Origin: Alphaproteobacteria bacterium
GTDB taxonomy: Bacteria; Pseudomonadota; Alphaproteobacteria; UBA9219; RGZA01
NCBI GenBank assembly: GCA_028278105.1
Contig: JANQEX010000030.1
Location: forward strand, 1 to 53,526
Length of the DNA: 53,526 nucleotides
Direction of reading: 5' to 3'
The notes under the pieces were generated by a model, which was not told where the DNA came from, ran no database searches, and saw only the letters and a program-made list of their open reading frames with translations. The translations under genes were made by a program, and so were the position numbers. This document shows positions 35,457 to 44,324 of the stretch, one piece after another. The first letter of the stretch is position 1. Each line of letters begins with the position of its first letter.

Positions 35457-37238
35457 ATGGACGATATCGTCGAACAGCAACCGGCTCCGGCCCCGTCGAC
35501 ATCGCCGCCGGAAAACCGCTTTATCCTGCTGCCGCGCCATTTCAACATGGCGCTGGCCGAGCAGGCGGTGCACCGCGCCCGTGGCCGCCATCTGAGCGTC
35601 GAGGAAATCCTCAAGCGCAACGGCTTCCGCCAGGAAGACGAGGACAAGGGCGCGGCCGCTCCCGGCGCGGCGGACGCCCATCGCACGCGCCATGCCGACC
35701 TGAACATGCAAAATCTTCGCCTGTATGTGCCGTCGTCGGTGCAGGCGGCGATGGGACTTTGCCTGCTGGACCTGAAAAGCGGCGTGTTGCGCATCGCGGT
35801 GGGCGACCGCTTCGGCGTGGAAGAGCAGGAACGCATTTTGCAGGCGCTCAAGCGCGGCAACTGCGTGGTCACCCGTGTCGAAGCCGAACCCTGGGACCGC
35901 GCCGAGCTGGCGCGCCTGATGCGCGAGCAAACCGAAGTGGCGGGCGAGCGCCTGATCCGCATTTTCGCCACGCTGGCGCGCGATCCCGACAACGGCACGC
36001 TGGTCGAGCAGGCGGTGCACGACATTCTGGCCGAAGCGCTGCAAGGCCGCACCTCGGATATTCACCTCACCTTGCAGGAAGACGACGCGCGCTGCTGGAT
36101 CCGCTACCGCGTGGACGGCGACGTGATCTACAAGCACCTGATCCCCAACCGCGTGATGGCGCCCATCATCACCCGCATCAAGACCGACGCCAAGATGGAC
36201 GCCGCCGACCGCCAGCATCCCCAGGACGGCCGCCTGTCCTTCGAATGGCAGGGCCGCATGATCGACATTCGCTGCGCCTCGCTGCCGGTGGCGCCCAGCG
36301 GCGAGAAGCTCACCCTTCGCCTTCTCGACCGCGACAACCTGCGCTCGTTCGACGAGCTTTTTTCCAACGCCCCGACGGTGGCCGAACGTCTGCGCCGCAC
36401 CTTGCACGGCGCGGTGAAGGACGGCGGCCTGATCGTGGTCAGCGGCCCGACCGGGTCCGGTAAATCCACCACGCTTTACGGCATCATCCAGGAAATCGAC
36501 CGCTCGGCGCGCGCGGTCTATTCGGTGGAAGCGCCGGTGGAATACGACATGCCGCTGGTGGACCAGACCTCGGTCACCGATTATTCAAAGAACACCATCG
36601 CCGACATGATCCGCGCCCTGATGCGCCACGATCCCGACATCATCATCATCGGCGAAATGCGCGACAGCGACACGGTGGAAGCGGCCCTGCGCGCCACCGA
36701 ATCGGGCCACCTCGTTATCACCACCGTGCACGCGGTGGACGCGCTGCACGTGCTGGACCGCATGGACGGCTTCCTGTCCAGCGCCTACCGCACCAGCGGC
36801 CTGTATATTCTGGGGCATGCGCTGATCGGCTCGCTGTCCCAGCGCCTCGTCAAGACGGTCTGCCCGGCCTGCCACCGCAAGGTCCGCGCCGCCGAAACCT
36901 ATGGCGACGAGGCGCGCTGCCAGGATATCGGCGTGGCGCCGGACGATCTTCTGGCGGTGGCCGAGCGCAAGGGCTGTGATCTTTGCAACCATACCGGCTT
37001 TCTGGGCCGTACGCTGGCGCTGGAAGCGCTGTTCCCGCCCGAAGACCAGGCCAGCCGCCGGGCGCTGACCGAGATGATCGTCTCGAACGTCACCAGTTCA
37101 ATCGTCGATATTCCCGGAACCATCTACATTCCGCGCGAGCAGTCGATCCGCGATCTTGTCCGCCGGCGGGTGATCGACGCGCATATGGGCGCCTCGCTCC
37201 TCGTCGAGGAACTGGCCGCCAAGGCAGGGCGGCGATGA
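35457..37238 (+). CDS. PilQ-like secretion/pilus extension ATPase (GspE family)
   Basis: The 593-residue protein powers pilus assembly at the inner membrane. It has N-terminal regulatory domains, Walker A GPTGSGKST with K336, Asp and His boxes, Walker B IIIIGEMRD (about 395-403) and a zinc-binding CxxC...CxxC at C469/C472 and C507/C510, as in GspE/PilB. The order secretin, PilP-like, ATPase, platform protein supports a pilus rather than a secretion system. Start ATG at 35457; it overlaps the next gene (ATGA at 37235). Confidence 0.93.
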   Translation: MDDIVEQQPAPAPSTSPPENRFILLPRHFNMALAEQAVHRARGRHLSVEEILKRNGFRQEDEDKGAAAPGAADAHRTRHADLNMQNLRLYVPSSVQAAMGLCLLDLKSGVLRIAVGDRFGVEEQERILQALKRGNCVVTRVEAEPWDRAELARLMREQTEVAGERLIRIFATLARDPDNGTLVEQAVHDILAEALQGRTSDIHLTLQEDDARCWIRYRVDGDVIYKHLIPNRVMAPIITRIKTDAKMDAADRQHPQDGRLSFEWQGRMIDIRCASLPVAPSGEKLTLRLLDRDNLRSFDELFSNAPTVAERLRRTLHGAVKDGGLIVVSGPTGSGKSTTLYGIIQEIDRSARAVYSVEAPVEYDMPLVDQTSVTDYSKNTIADMIRALMRHDPDIIIIGEMRDSDTVEAALRATESGHLVITTVHAVDALHVLDRMDGFLSSAYRTSGLYILGHALIGSLSQRLVKTVCPACHRKVRAAETYGDEARCQDIGVAPDDLLAVAERKGCDLCNHTGFLGRTLALEALFPPEDQASRRALTEMIVSNVTSSIVDIPGTIYIPREQSIRDLVRRRVIDAHMGASLLVEELAAKAGRR

Positions 37239-38458
37239 GGCTGTGGAGCGTGCGTTACGCCGTGCCGATGCCGGGCGGATTCATCACCGTGCGCGAGGAC
37301 GACTTTTACCTTCCCTCGCCCGGCGACGTGCGGCACACCCTGCGGGCCAAGGGCTGGTGGCCGATCCGGATCAACGAGCGGAAGCCGCCGATGTTCGAAT
37401 GGATGGACGTGCGCAACGCCGCCTGGCAGTTGCAGCTTTTGCGCGCGCTGCGTTTCCAGTCGGCGACCTCTTCGACCGGTACCGCGCTGCTGAACATCAT
37501 CGAGGCGGAGACCGATCCCCGCAAGCGCCTGGCCTTTCTGCCCACCCGTTCGGTGCTGAAAGGCGGCGGCTCGTTTTCCGAGGCGCTCAAGCAGCTCAAG
37601 TTGCTTGACGCCGCGACGCTGGCCATCATCATCGCTGGCGAGCGGGCCGGCGACCTGAAAGGCGTGATTCACCAGGCCATCCAGCACGTCGAGGAAAAGG
37701 GCAAGCAGATGAAGGTGGTGATGGCGGCGCTGGGCTGGCTGTCCTTCGACATCATCTCCATTGTTTCCACGATTTTCGGCGCGCAGTTCAGCTTCATCCC
37801 TTATTTGAAGGATTCCGCGACCAAGAACAACACCGACAAGGAAGCCCTGGCCGAGTTCGAATCCGCCATCCAGGCGGTCAGCATCGTCAATTTCACGCTC
37901 ATGATTCTGACCGTGGGCGGATCCCTGGGCCTGACCCTGTTGGCCATGATCTTCTGGCGCAACCGCCACAAGCCGGAGCATTTCGCCTCGCGGATGGTGG
38001 CGAAGGTGCCGCTGATCAGCACCTATATGCGCGACTCCAACATGCATGACAGTTGCATGCTCATGGCACGCCTGCTGCGCGGCGGCGTGCCGCTGGACGA
38101 GGCCATCCGCATCATCATGGATTCCAGCATCGAGCCGACGGTGCGGAAATACTGGAAAAGCTGTCTTGACCGGCTGATGGCGGGCGTCGATAGCGCCAAG
38201 GCGCTGGCCCGCGACCCGCTCACCCGCGCCGAAACGGATCAGGTGCGGAGCATTCAGTCCATTGACCAGTTGGCCGAAGTGTTCGAAGGTATCGCCGAGG
38301 AGCGCAAAAGCGCCTCGAAAATCGGCCAGCGCAAGATCATGATGGCGGGCCTGTTCATCATGATGACGCTGTTTGGCGCGGTGGTGCTGACCATGATCTG
38401 GCTGCTGATGATCCAGAACCAGGGCTTCATGGAAAGCCTCAAGAATGTGCAGGGTTAG
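37235..38458 (+). CDS. PilR-like inner-membrane platform protein (GspF family)
   Basis: The 407-residue protein belongs to the GspF/PilC family: two cytoplasmic helical domains with the repeated LLSAGVPLDEA-like motif (RLLRGGVPLDEAIRII in the second), and three membrane segments (about 170-190, 220-245, 372-395). The ATG overlaps the ATPase stop. Upstream of 37235 the frame is inside the ATPase gene, so the ATG is the start. It anchors the ATPase and recruits pilins. Confidence 0.88.
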   Translation: MRLWSVRYAVPMPGGFITVREDDFYLPSPGDVRHTLRAKGWWPIRINERKPPMFEWMDVRNAAWQLQLLRALRFQSATSSTGTALLNIIEAETDPRKRLAFLPTRSVLKGGGSFSEALKQLKLLDAATLAIIIAGERAGDLKGVIHQAIQHVEEKGKQMKVVMAALGWLSFDIISIVSTIFGAQFSFIPYLKDSATKNNTDKEALAEFESAIQAVSIVNFTLMILTVGGSLGLTLLAMIFWRNRHKPEHFASRMVAKVPLISTYMRDSNMHDSCMLMARLLRGGVPLDEAIRIIMDSSIEPTVRKYWKSCLDRLMAGVDSAKALARDPLTRAETDQVRSIQSIDQLAEVFEGIAEERKSASKIGQRKIMMAGLFIMMTLFGAVVLTMIWLLMIQNQGFMESLKNVQG

Positions 38459-38463
38459 ATTCA

Positions 38464-39432
38464 GTGAGTTTCGATCTTGCTTCCGAAAGCGCCGCGGGCG
38501 CGGAGAATGAAGGCCTTGCCGAAAGCGGGTCCGGCCTTGTCCAGACCTATCATTTTCCGGGCGAGTTGATCGGCGGCTCGTCGCCGCTGGTCAAGGGGGA
38601 GGAGGAGGCGCTCGCCTGGCAGGCGGCCGCCGAGGCCTGCGATTCCGAGCGGATTCATTTTGTCTGGCGCGCGCAGGAGGGGCGCGTGTGGTATCTTGCC
38701 GTCCGGTCGCAGGACCTTGCGTCCTTCCCGCGCTCGTGGTGCCCCTTTGCCTCGTTGCTGCCCGGCATGCCCGATGCGCGGCCCGCGCCGGTGATCTACA
38801 CCTTTTTCAGCGACGAAGCGGCGGCGCTGATGGCGGTGGACAAGGACAGCCTGCAGATCATCCGCGGCACGCCGTCCATCATCCGCGCCAAGGCCGAGCG
38901 CATGGCCCGCGAGATGAACGGTGCCGGCGTCGTCGATCTTCAGCCCGACGTCATCGTCAAGCTGAAGGCCGTGGAATGGGAATCCCTGTCGTTGCTGGAG
39001 GACCGCGCCCGGCGCTTTCTTGGGGCGCTTTCGGTGGTGTCGGGCCTGCTGGTGACCGCGGGCGCTTTTTTCGTCTGGTTCATGGCGTCGATTGCGCAAA
39101 TCACCTATCACGCCGACCTGGACGATCTGCGGCAGCGCAGCACCAAGGCGTCGTATGAGTTGCAACAGTCCGCCCTGGTCCTGCGCGCCAGCGGCATGCG
39201 CCAGCAGATTGCCGCCTTTAACCGGATCAATGACGGGCTGGTCGGCCTGCAAGGCTGGCTGAAGCTTTATCTGATCAAGGGCAACGCCGTGAAATGGTGG
39301 GCGGTCGTGCCGGCCAATCTTACGGCGGAGCGCATCTCGGAGCTGGGCGCGCAAACCATTGAAGCCGTGCCCGACGGTCTCGTGATCGCCAATGCCAAGG
39401 GATCCTATGTGCGAGAGAAAGAAATAAAGTGA
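38464..39432 (+). CDS. Single-TM pilus-locus protein, PilO-like by position
   Basis: I do not recognise the sequence family. The 322-residue product (GTG start at 38464, after GGTTAGATTCA) has a cytoplasmic N-terminal half of about 183 residues, one transmembrane helix at about 184-206 (GALSVVSGLLVTAGAFFVWF), then a periplasmic coiled-coil-like region (DDLRQRSTKASYELQQSALVLR, about 220-245) and a small domain. Topology and position are like those of R64 PilO or a fused PilM-PilN. It overlaps the next gene as GTGA. Confidence 0.6.
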   Translation: MSFDLASESAAGAENEGLAESGSGLVQTYHFPGELIGGSSPLVKGEEEALAWQAAAEACDSERIHFVWRAQEGRVWYLAVRSQDLASFPRSWCPFASLLPGMPDARPAPVIYTFFSDEAAALMAVDKDSLQIIRGTPSIIRAKAERMAREMNGAGVVDLQPDVIVKLKAVEWESLSLLEDRARRFLGALSVVSGLLVTAGAFFVWFMASIAQITYHADLDDLRQRSTKASYELQQSALVLRASGMRQQIAAFNRINDGLVGLQGWLKLYLIKGNAVKWWAVVPANLTAERISELGAQTIEAVPDGLVIANAKGSYVREKEIK

Positions 39433-40046
39433 AGTTCTCCCTGGACGAAAGCCTGTCATTCCTGAAAAAGCCGGCGCAGGCGTCGCTGCAAAGCGCCGCC
39501 CGGCTGGATCTTCGCATGGGCGAGGTCTCGCGCTACTTTTCCGGGGCTGTTTTCCAGAAAGCGGCGGCGATGCTCGACAAAGCCACCCTCTGGATCATCC
39601 TTATCACCTGGATTGTGGCCACGCTGTCAATCGGGGCCGCCTTCATGTCGGTGCGCGCGGCCGCCGATCTCAAGATGAAGGCGGACACGGCCCGCGCCTT
39701 GCAGCCGGTGATCCCGAAAATCACGCGCGCGCCGCTGACGCGCGGGCAATACATGCCGCTCTACGAGCGAATCAAAAAGGAATTTCCAACCCTGACTTTC
39801 GAAGTCACGGCCCGGCCCGGTCTGAGGATTTTCAGCAACAATGGAGATGATTTTAGCAGTTGGCTAAACGCCATCGGTTTTGCGGATTCCATGGTGCCGA
39901 CCATTCGCTGGGACATGATTTTCTTTTGCGCCGGCACCGAATGTCCCGGAACGCCGCTTATGGCCGCGGAGCTGGTTGCCGAGACAATTACCATAACGGG
40001 ATCGGAAGGAAGTATGGAGGCAGCCTTGTCCGAAGTTTCCAAATAA
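39429..40046 (+). CDS. Single-TM pilus-locus protein with PilO/GspM-like topology
   Basis: The 205-residue product has a GTG start that overlaps the previous stop. A cytoplasmic N terminus of about 50 residues, one transmembrane helix (about 51-73, LWIILITWIVATLSIGAAF), and a periplasmic part with a ferredoxin-like alpha/beta feel (YERIKKEFPTLTFEV). Two Cys (FFCAGTECPG) may form a disulfide. The layout resembles PilO/GspM alignment proteins but there is no sequence match I can name. It likely partners the 322-residue protein before it. Confidence 0.55.
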   Translation: MKFSLDESLSFLKKPAQASLQSAARLDLRMGEVSRYFSGAVFQKAAAMLDKATLWIILITWIVATLSIGAAFMSVRAAADLKMKADTARALQPVIPKITRAPLTRGQYMPLYERIKKEFPTLTFEVTARPGLRIFSNNGDDFSSWLNAIGFADSMVPTIRWDMIFFCAGTECPGTPLMAAELVAETITITGSEGSMEAALSEVSK

Positions 40047-40162
40047 AACGGCTCTACGTTGCGAATCGGACATATTTCGTTTCTGCGCTTTTGGGTTCTC
40101 CGGTAACAATTGTTTAACAAACCCTACCTACGCTTTACAGGTTGTTTCTTCTGGAGTTTTGC

Positions 40163-40786
40163 ATGCGGCACAGTCCTTCCCGTATGAATCGCACGGCGGG
40201 CATCGCCATCGGCCCCATTCTGTTTATTGTGGCCATTCTCGCCGTTCTGGCCACGGCCATCGCCGCGGGGTCCAGCACGTTTGCGACAAGCTCAAGTGGC
40301 GAAACAAACCGCACCAATGCCGCGGCCCTGATCCAGATCGGGCAAAACCTGAAAATGGGCGTGGATCGCATCGTGGCGCTGGGCACGCCGATGACCAGCG
40401 TGGTTATCAATGCGAGCAACACGGTAAACAACGCCGACCTGTTTTCGCCGACCGGCGGCGGCCTGGTTCCGCCCGCGACAACGCTTTCGTCCACCGGTTC
40501 GGACGCGTGGGCATACGGTTATGCGGTTGTGACCAATCTGGGCACCACCACGAATGACCGCGTGGCCTTTTTGAAGGTTACGCAAGGGGTGTGTGACCAG
40601 ATCAACAGCCAGACGGGGGGCGTGGCCACGGCGGGCGCCACGCGCAACGCCGACCTTGGCGGTAACATGGAGGCCAACATCACCAACACCTGGCCCACGG
40701 GGCAGGCCGGAAAGATGGTGGGGTGTATCGTCAACACCAATGGCACGCCGGCTCATTACTTTTACCAGATTCTTGGCGTGCAATAG
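40163..40786 (+). CDS. Type IV pilin-like protein, copy 1
   Basis: The 207-residue product starts MRHSPSRMNRTAG, then IAIGPILFIVAILAVLATAIAAGSSTF, which forms a hydrophobic stretch after a basic, Gly-terminated leader as in prepilins; cleavage would be after G13. Position +5 is Pro, where type IVa pilins have Glu. Two Cys in the C-terminal half (GVCDQ, VGCIV) fit a pilin D-region disulfide. GGAG at 40153-40156 supports the ATG at 40163 over 40142. The next gene is a close paralogue. The pilin call is inferred from this architecture and the neighbours. Confidence 0.7.
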   Translation: MRHSPSRMNRTAGIAIGPILFIVAILAVLATAIAAGSSTFATSSSGETNRTNAAALIQIGQNLKMGVDRIVALGTPMTSVVINASNTVNNADLFSPTGGGLVPPATTLSSTGSDAWAYGYAVVTNLGTTTNDRVAFLKVTQGVCDQINSQTGGVATAGATRNADLGGNMEANITNTWPTGQAGKMVGCIVNTNGTPAHYFYQILGVQ

Positions 40787-40921
40787 CGGTCCGGGAACAT
40801 CATTTCAGGCCCGGTGCAAAAAATGGCCTGACAAGCCTATGCGAATTGCCTAAACTTGCGCAGAAGTTTGTCGTAACGACACATGTTTGGTCCGCGCCTG
40901 TTTTTGTAAAGGGTTCTGTTC

Positions 40922-41539
40922 ATGCTGCCTCGTCCTTCGTCCCGGTCCGGCGTCGCCATCGGCCCGATCCTGTTTATCGTGGCGATACTGGCCGTTCTGG
41001 CCACGGCCATCGCCGCGGGGTCCAGCACGTTTTCCACCAACTCCAGCCAGGAAACAAACCGCACCAACGCCGCCGCGCTGATCCAGATCGGCCAGAACCT
41101 GAAAATGGGCGTGGACCGCATCATCACCCTTGGCACGGCGGTTGAGAATGTCGTCATTAACTCCGCCAACACCGTCAATAGCGCGGATCTGTTCTCGCCC
41201 ACCGGCGGGGGGCTGATTCCGCCCGCCACCACGCTGTCTTCCGATGGATCACAATCCTGGATTTATAGCTGGGCGGACATTACGGGACTTGGAACCTCGT
41301 CCCTGGAGCGTATTGCCCTGCTGAGGGTTACCTTGGGCGTTTGCAACCAGATCAACACCCAGGCCGGCAATCCCGGCGACGCCACCAACGACACGAATGG
41401 CGATTTCGGCAGTAACATGGAAGTCAACATCACCGCCAACTGGCCGTCCAACCTGGACAGAAAAATGGTCGGGTGCATCGACAATATTAACGGCAGCGGC
41501 AACGCCTATTACTTTTATCAGGTTCTGGCCGTCCAATAA
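40922..41539 (+). CDS. Type IV pilin-like protein, copy 2
   Basis: The 205-residue paralogue of the preceding gene begins MLPRPSSRSG then VAIGPILFIVAILAVLATAIAAGSS. It shares NRTNAAALIQIGQNLKMGVDRI exactly with copy 1 and the two-Cys C-terminal layout (GVCNQI, VGCIDN). The middle and C-terminal thirds differ, as expected for exposed pilin regions. A 42-bp stretch coding for AVLATAIAAGSSTF is identical in the two genes. It could be a second major pilin or a minor/tip pilin. No prepilin peptidase or retraction ATPase is in the window. Confidence 0.7.
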   Translation: MLPRPSSRSGVAIGPILFIVAILAVLATAIAAGSSTFSTNSSQETNRTNAAALIQIGQNLKMGVDRIITLGTAVENVVINSANTVNSADLFSPTGGGLIPPATTLSSDGSQSWIYSWADITGLGTSSLERIALLRVTLGVCNQINTQAGNPGDATNDTNGDFGSNMEVNITANWPSNLDRKMVGCIDNINGSGNAYYFYQVLAVQ

Positions 41540-41670
41540 TTTTCTGAAAGTAATTTATTTGATTGAAGAAAAGCGCCGTTTTGGGCATAAGTTCCGTCCT
41601 CAGGCCTGCGGTCGCCCGCTCGTGAGCATCCCGGCCTGGCATCTTTTCCCATCGTGAAAGGTAGCGCGGC

Positions 41671-42231
41671 ATGGAGAATATCCTGTCAGGTAAAAAGATT
41701 TGCATATTGGTGGCCAGTGGTTTTTCCGAAGACATATTCAGCCGGATCCAGAAAACCCTTAACAGGACGGGCGCCGTTCTCAAAACGGTGGCGCCGGAAA
41801 ATGGCCTTGTCCATGGCTGGCATGACAGGGACTGGGGGCATTATTTCCCGGTCGACATTCACCTGGCCGAGGCGCTGGGTTCCGATTTCGACGGGCTGGT
41901 TATTTGCGGCGGCGCGCGCGCGGTCGAGAAGCTGAAGGGCAACCTTCATACCCGCCGCATTCTCCGTCATTTTTTCGAGGCGCAAAAGCCCGTGGCCGCG
42001 CTGACGGAAGGGGTGGAGCTTCTGGTGCCATGCGAAGGGCTTTCCGGCCGGGAAGTGGGCGCGTGTGAATCGGCGCGCGCGGCGCTCGCCGCCGCCGGCG
42101 CCACGGTTGTCGATGACGAACCCGCGGTCATCGACGGCTTTTTGCTCAGCATGTCCGCGTTCGGGGAAGACAGCATCGAGATCATGATTCAGCATCTGGC
42201 CGAAGATCCCAGCTTGCAGCACGCGGCCTGA
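41671..42231 (+). CDS. DJ-1/PfpI-like protein lacking the usual nucleophile
   Basis: The 186-residue protein fits the DJ-1/PfpI flavodoxin-like fold: KICILVASGFSEDIF, a central DGLVICGGA strand-turn, and KPVAALTEGVELLV where active members have a nucleophilic Cys in an AxCHGP elbow (here A-L-T-E-G-V). The Cys and following His are replaced by Thr and Glu, as in non-catalytic members such as the C-terminal domain of large catalases. The end TVVDDEPAVIDGFLLSMSAFG matches the family (VVVDGNLVTS). Convergent with a shortened TIGR02302 gene 16 bp away. Confidence 0.75.
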   Translation: MENILSGKKICILVASGFSEDIFSRIQKTLNRTGAVLKTVAPENGLVHGWHDRDWGHYFPVDIHLAEALGSDFDGLVICGGARAVEKLKGNLHTRRILRHFFEAQKPVAALTEGVELLVPCEGLSGREVGACESARAALAAAGATVVDDEPAVIDGFLLSMSAFGEDSIEIMIQHLAEDPSLQHAA

Positions 42232-42247
42232 TTCGAATGCCGGGAAA

Positions 42248-43045
42248 TCAGCGGTCCGTGTCCGGTTTCCGGTCCCGGATCCCGGACGGGCGGCTTCGGA
42301 CGGCGACATGCGCCTTCGACGGGGAATCTTCCTCAAACAGCACCGCCGCGTGCCACAACAGTTTCAACGCCGATTGCAGTCCCTCCGTGCTGTCGTCCAG
42401 GGCGATGCGCACGGCGGCGGCGCGCAGGGTCAGCAAGGTCAGATCATGATTCTCAAAAGCCTGCCGCTGCTGCAACAGCCCGGCCAGCGCGCGCAGGGCG
42501 TCGCCGCGTTTGCCCTTCGGATCTTCCTGCAGGTTGTGGCGCAGCACCGAAAGCGCCCGCGCCAGCGGCTGGGTGAAGCGCTTTTCCGGCAAGGTCAGCG
42601 CGAGGACCGGGCTTGTTCCGGTTCGCCCATCGATGTCGGTTGCGACAACCTGCACCGAGACGCGCTTGCCTGCCAGATACGAGCCGGAAAGGTCGATGTC
42701 GCTGTCCCAGTCCACCACGCGGCTGCTGCCGGGCCAGCCGGTGATGCTATGCGTTTCCTCAAGGGATTCGCCGTTCTTTTCCGAGGAAAGCGGCGAAAGC
42801 CGGATGTCCAGGCTTTGCAGCGGCGCGGCGGCCTCAACCTTGAAGGCAAGGCGCAAATGATTCCCTTCCGCCTGGACCTTGCCGGCCGGGGACCAGCGTA
42901 CGCCCGGCGGCGCGAGCCTGGAATAGGCCCAGGACGTGCTGTCGGATGCAAATGGCGCGGGCACGGGCTCGCGCAGGGCGAACCCGATGGCCAGCGCCCC
43001 GGCGCCGATGCCGGCAAGAAGAAGGAGGGGAAGGGTTGTGCGCAT
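42248..43045 (-). CDS. Shortened TIGR02302/DUF4175-type membrane protein
   Basis: In Alphaproteobacteria, lysA is often followed by a TIGR02302 protein of about 800 residues. Here the reading frame has 265. It starts MRTTLPLLLLAGIG with one membrane helix, an Ig-like domain (about 55-150), then LPEKRFTQPLARALSVLRHNL and a helical region LLTLRAAAVRIALDDSTEGLQSALKLLWHAAVLFEED, which resemble the middle of the family. It stops where the long C-terminal part would begin. The ATG overlaps the lysA stop (ATGA). Either an ancestral deletion or a degraded gene. Confidence 0.6.
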   Translation of the reverse strand: MRTTLPLLLLAGIGAGALAIGFALREPVPAPFASDSTSWAYSRLAPPGVRWSPAGKVQAEGNHLRLAFKVEAAAPLQSLDIRLSPLSSEKNGESLEETHSITGWPGSSRVVDWDSDIDLSGSYLAGKRVSVQVVATDIDGRTGTSPVLALTLPEKRFTQPLARALSVLRHNLQEDPKGKRGDALRALAGLLQQRQAFENHDLTLLTLRAAAVRIALDDSTEGLQSALKLLWHAAVLFEEDSPSKAHVAVRSRPSGIRDRKPDTDR

Positions 43046-44322
43046 CAATCTTTCGCAACGGGCCGTTCGAGCCAGTCCGGCACAGTCTCCCATGCCATTT
43101 GCTGTTCAATCGTTAATCTAGGGCGAATGAGCGCGAAATTCTTCCCCGAAACCAGAATTTCCGGGATCAGGGCTCTGGAATTATAGGTCGAGGCCATGCA
43201 GGCCCCATAGGCGCCGGCGCATAAAATGGCAACAAGATCATGGGCTTGGCAAACCGGCAGTTGACGGTCAAGGGCGAAATAATCCCCGGTTTCGCACACG
43301 GGGCCTACCACGTCATAAACATCGCTGGGACCGGAGGGGTTCCAGATCACCGGCTCGATGGCATGCCAGGAATCGTAAAGGGTCGGGCGGATCAGGTCGT
43401 TCATGGCCGCGTCCACGATCATGAAGTCCTTCACCGTGCCGTGCTTGATATAAAGCACCTTCGTCACCAGGATTCCGGCTTCCCCCACCAGAAAACGCCC
43501 CGGCTCCAGCTTCACCGCGCAGCCCGTGCGCTCCGCGAAGCCGCGCGCCAGCTTTCCGTACTCTTCCAGTTCAATATTCTCGCCGCGATAGGAGATGCCG
43601 AGCCCGCCGCCCAGGCTGGCGTGCTCCACCCTATGCCCGGCCTTGCGAAGGCGGGCGATCATGTCTTCCATGCGCGCGGCGGCCCGGACATAAGGCGCCG
43701 CGCTGACGATCTGCGAGCCGATATGCATGCTCAGGCCCTTCAGCTCCAGTCCCGGCAGCGCTTCGGCCACGGCATAGGCCTTTTCCACCTGGTCCCAGTT
43801 GATGCCGAATTTGTCCTCTTCCTTGCCGGTGGAGGCCTTGGCGTGATGCCCGGCCTCCACTTCGGGATTCATGCGCAGCGCCACGGGCGCCGTCCGCCCC
43901 AGTCTTTGCGCCGCGCGTGAAACGGCGTCCAGTTCCGGCAGGGATTCCACGTTGAACTGGCCGATGCCGGCCAGGAGCGCCGCCTCGATCTCTTCGGCGC
44001 TTTTGCCCGCGCCGGAAAACAGGATGTCGCCGGCCTTGACGCCCGCCTTCCGGCAGCGGGCCAACTCGCCGCCGGAAACAACATCCATGCCGCAGCCGCG
44101 GTTCGAGAGCAGGCGGATCACGGCAAGGTTCGAATTGGCCTTGACCGCGTAGTGGATTTTCACCTTCGGATGATCCACGGCCGCGGCAAAGTTGCGGCAG
44201 GCCTCTTCCATCGCCGCCCGCGAGTAGCAGTAAAAGGGCGTGCCGGTTTGTCCGGCGAGGCCGGCCACGTCAACATTTTCAACGCAAAGGCGTCCTTCGC
44301 GGCGGGCGATGAATTTGTTCAT
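43045..44322 (-). CDS. lysA: Diaminopimelate decarboxylase
   Basis: LysA makes L-lysine from meso-diaminopimelate with PLP. The 425-residue protein has the PLP lysine K61 (IHYAVKANSN), KFGINWDQVE, GLSMHIGSQI, ASLGGGLGISYRGE, EPGRFLVGEAG and CAGAYGACMASTYNSR (landmark GPVCETGDYF). It is full length. It overlaps the TIGR02302-type gene and begins two bases after the LptM-like lipoprotein stop. Confidence 0.97.
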   Translation of the reverse strand: MNKFIARREGRLCVENVDVAGLAGQTGTPFYCYSRAAMEEACRNFAAAVDHPKVKIHYAVKANSNLAVIRLLSNRGCGMDVVSGGELARCRKAGVKAGDILFSGAGKSAEEIEAALLAGIGQFNVESLPELDAVSRAAQRLGRTAPVALRMNPEVEAGHHAKASTGKEEDKFGINWDQVEKAYAVAEALPGLELKGLSMHIGSQIVSAAPYVRAAARMEDMIARLRKAGHRVEHASLGGGLGISYRGENIELEEYGKLARGFAERTGCAVKLEPGRFLVGEAGILVTKVLYIKHGTVKDFMIVDAAMNDLIRPTLYDSWHAIEPVIWNPSGPSDVYDVVGPVCETGDYFALDRQLPVCQAHDLVAILCAGAYGACMASTYNSRALIPEILVSGKNFALIRPRLTIEQQMAWETVPDWLERPVAKD

Positions 44323-44324
44323 GG

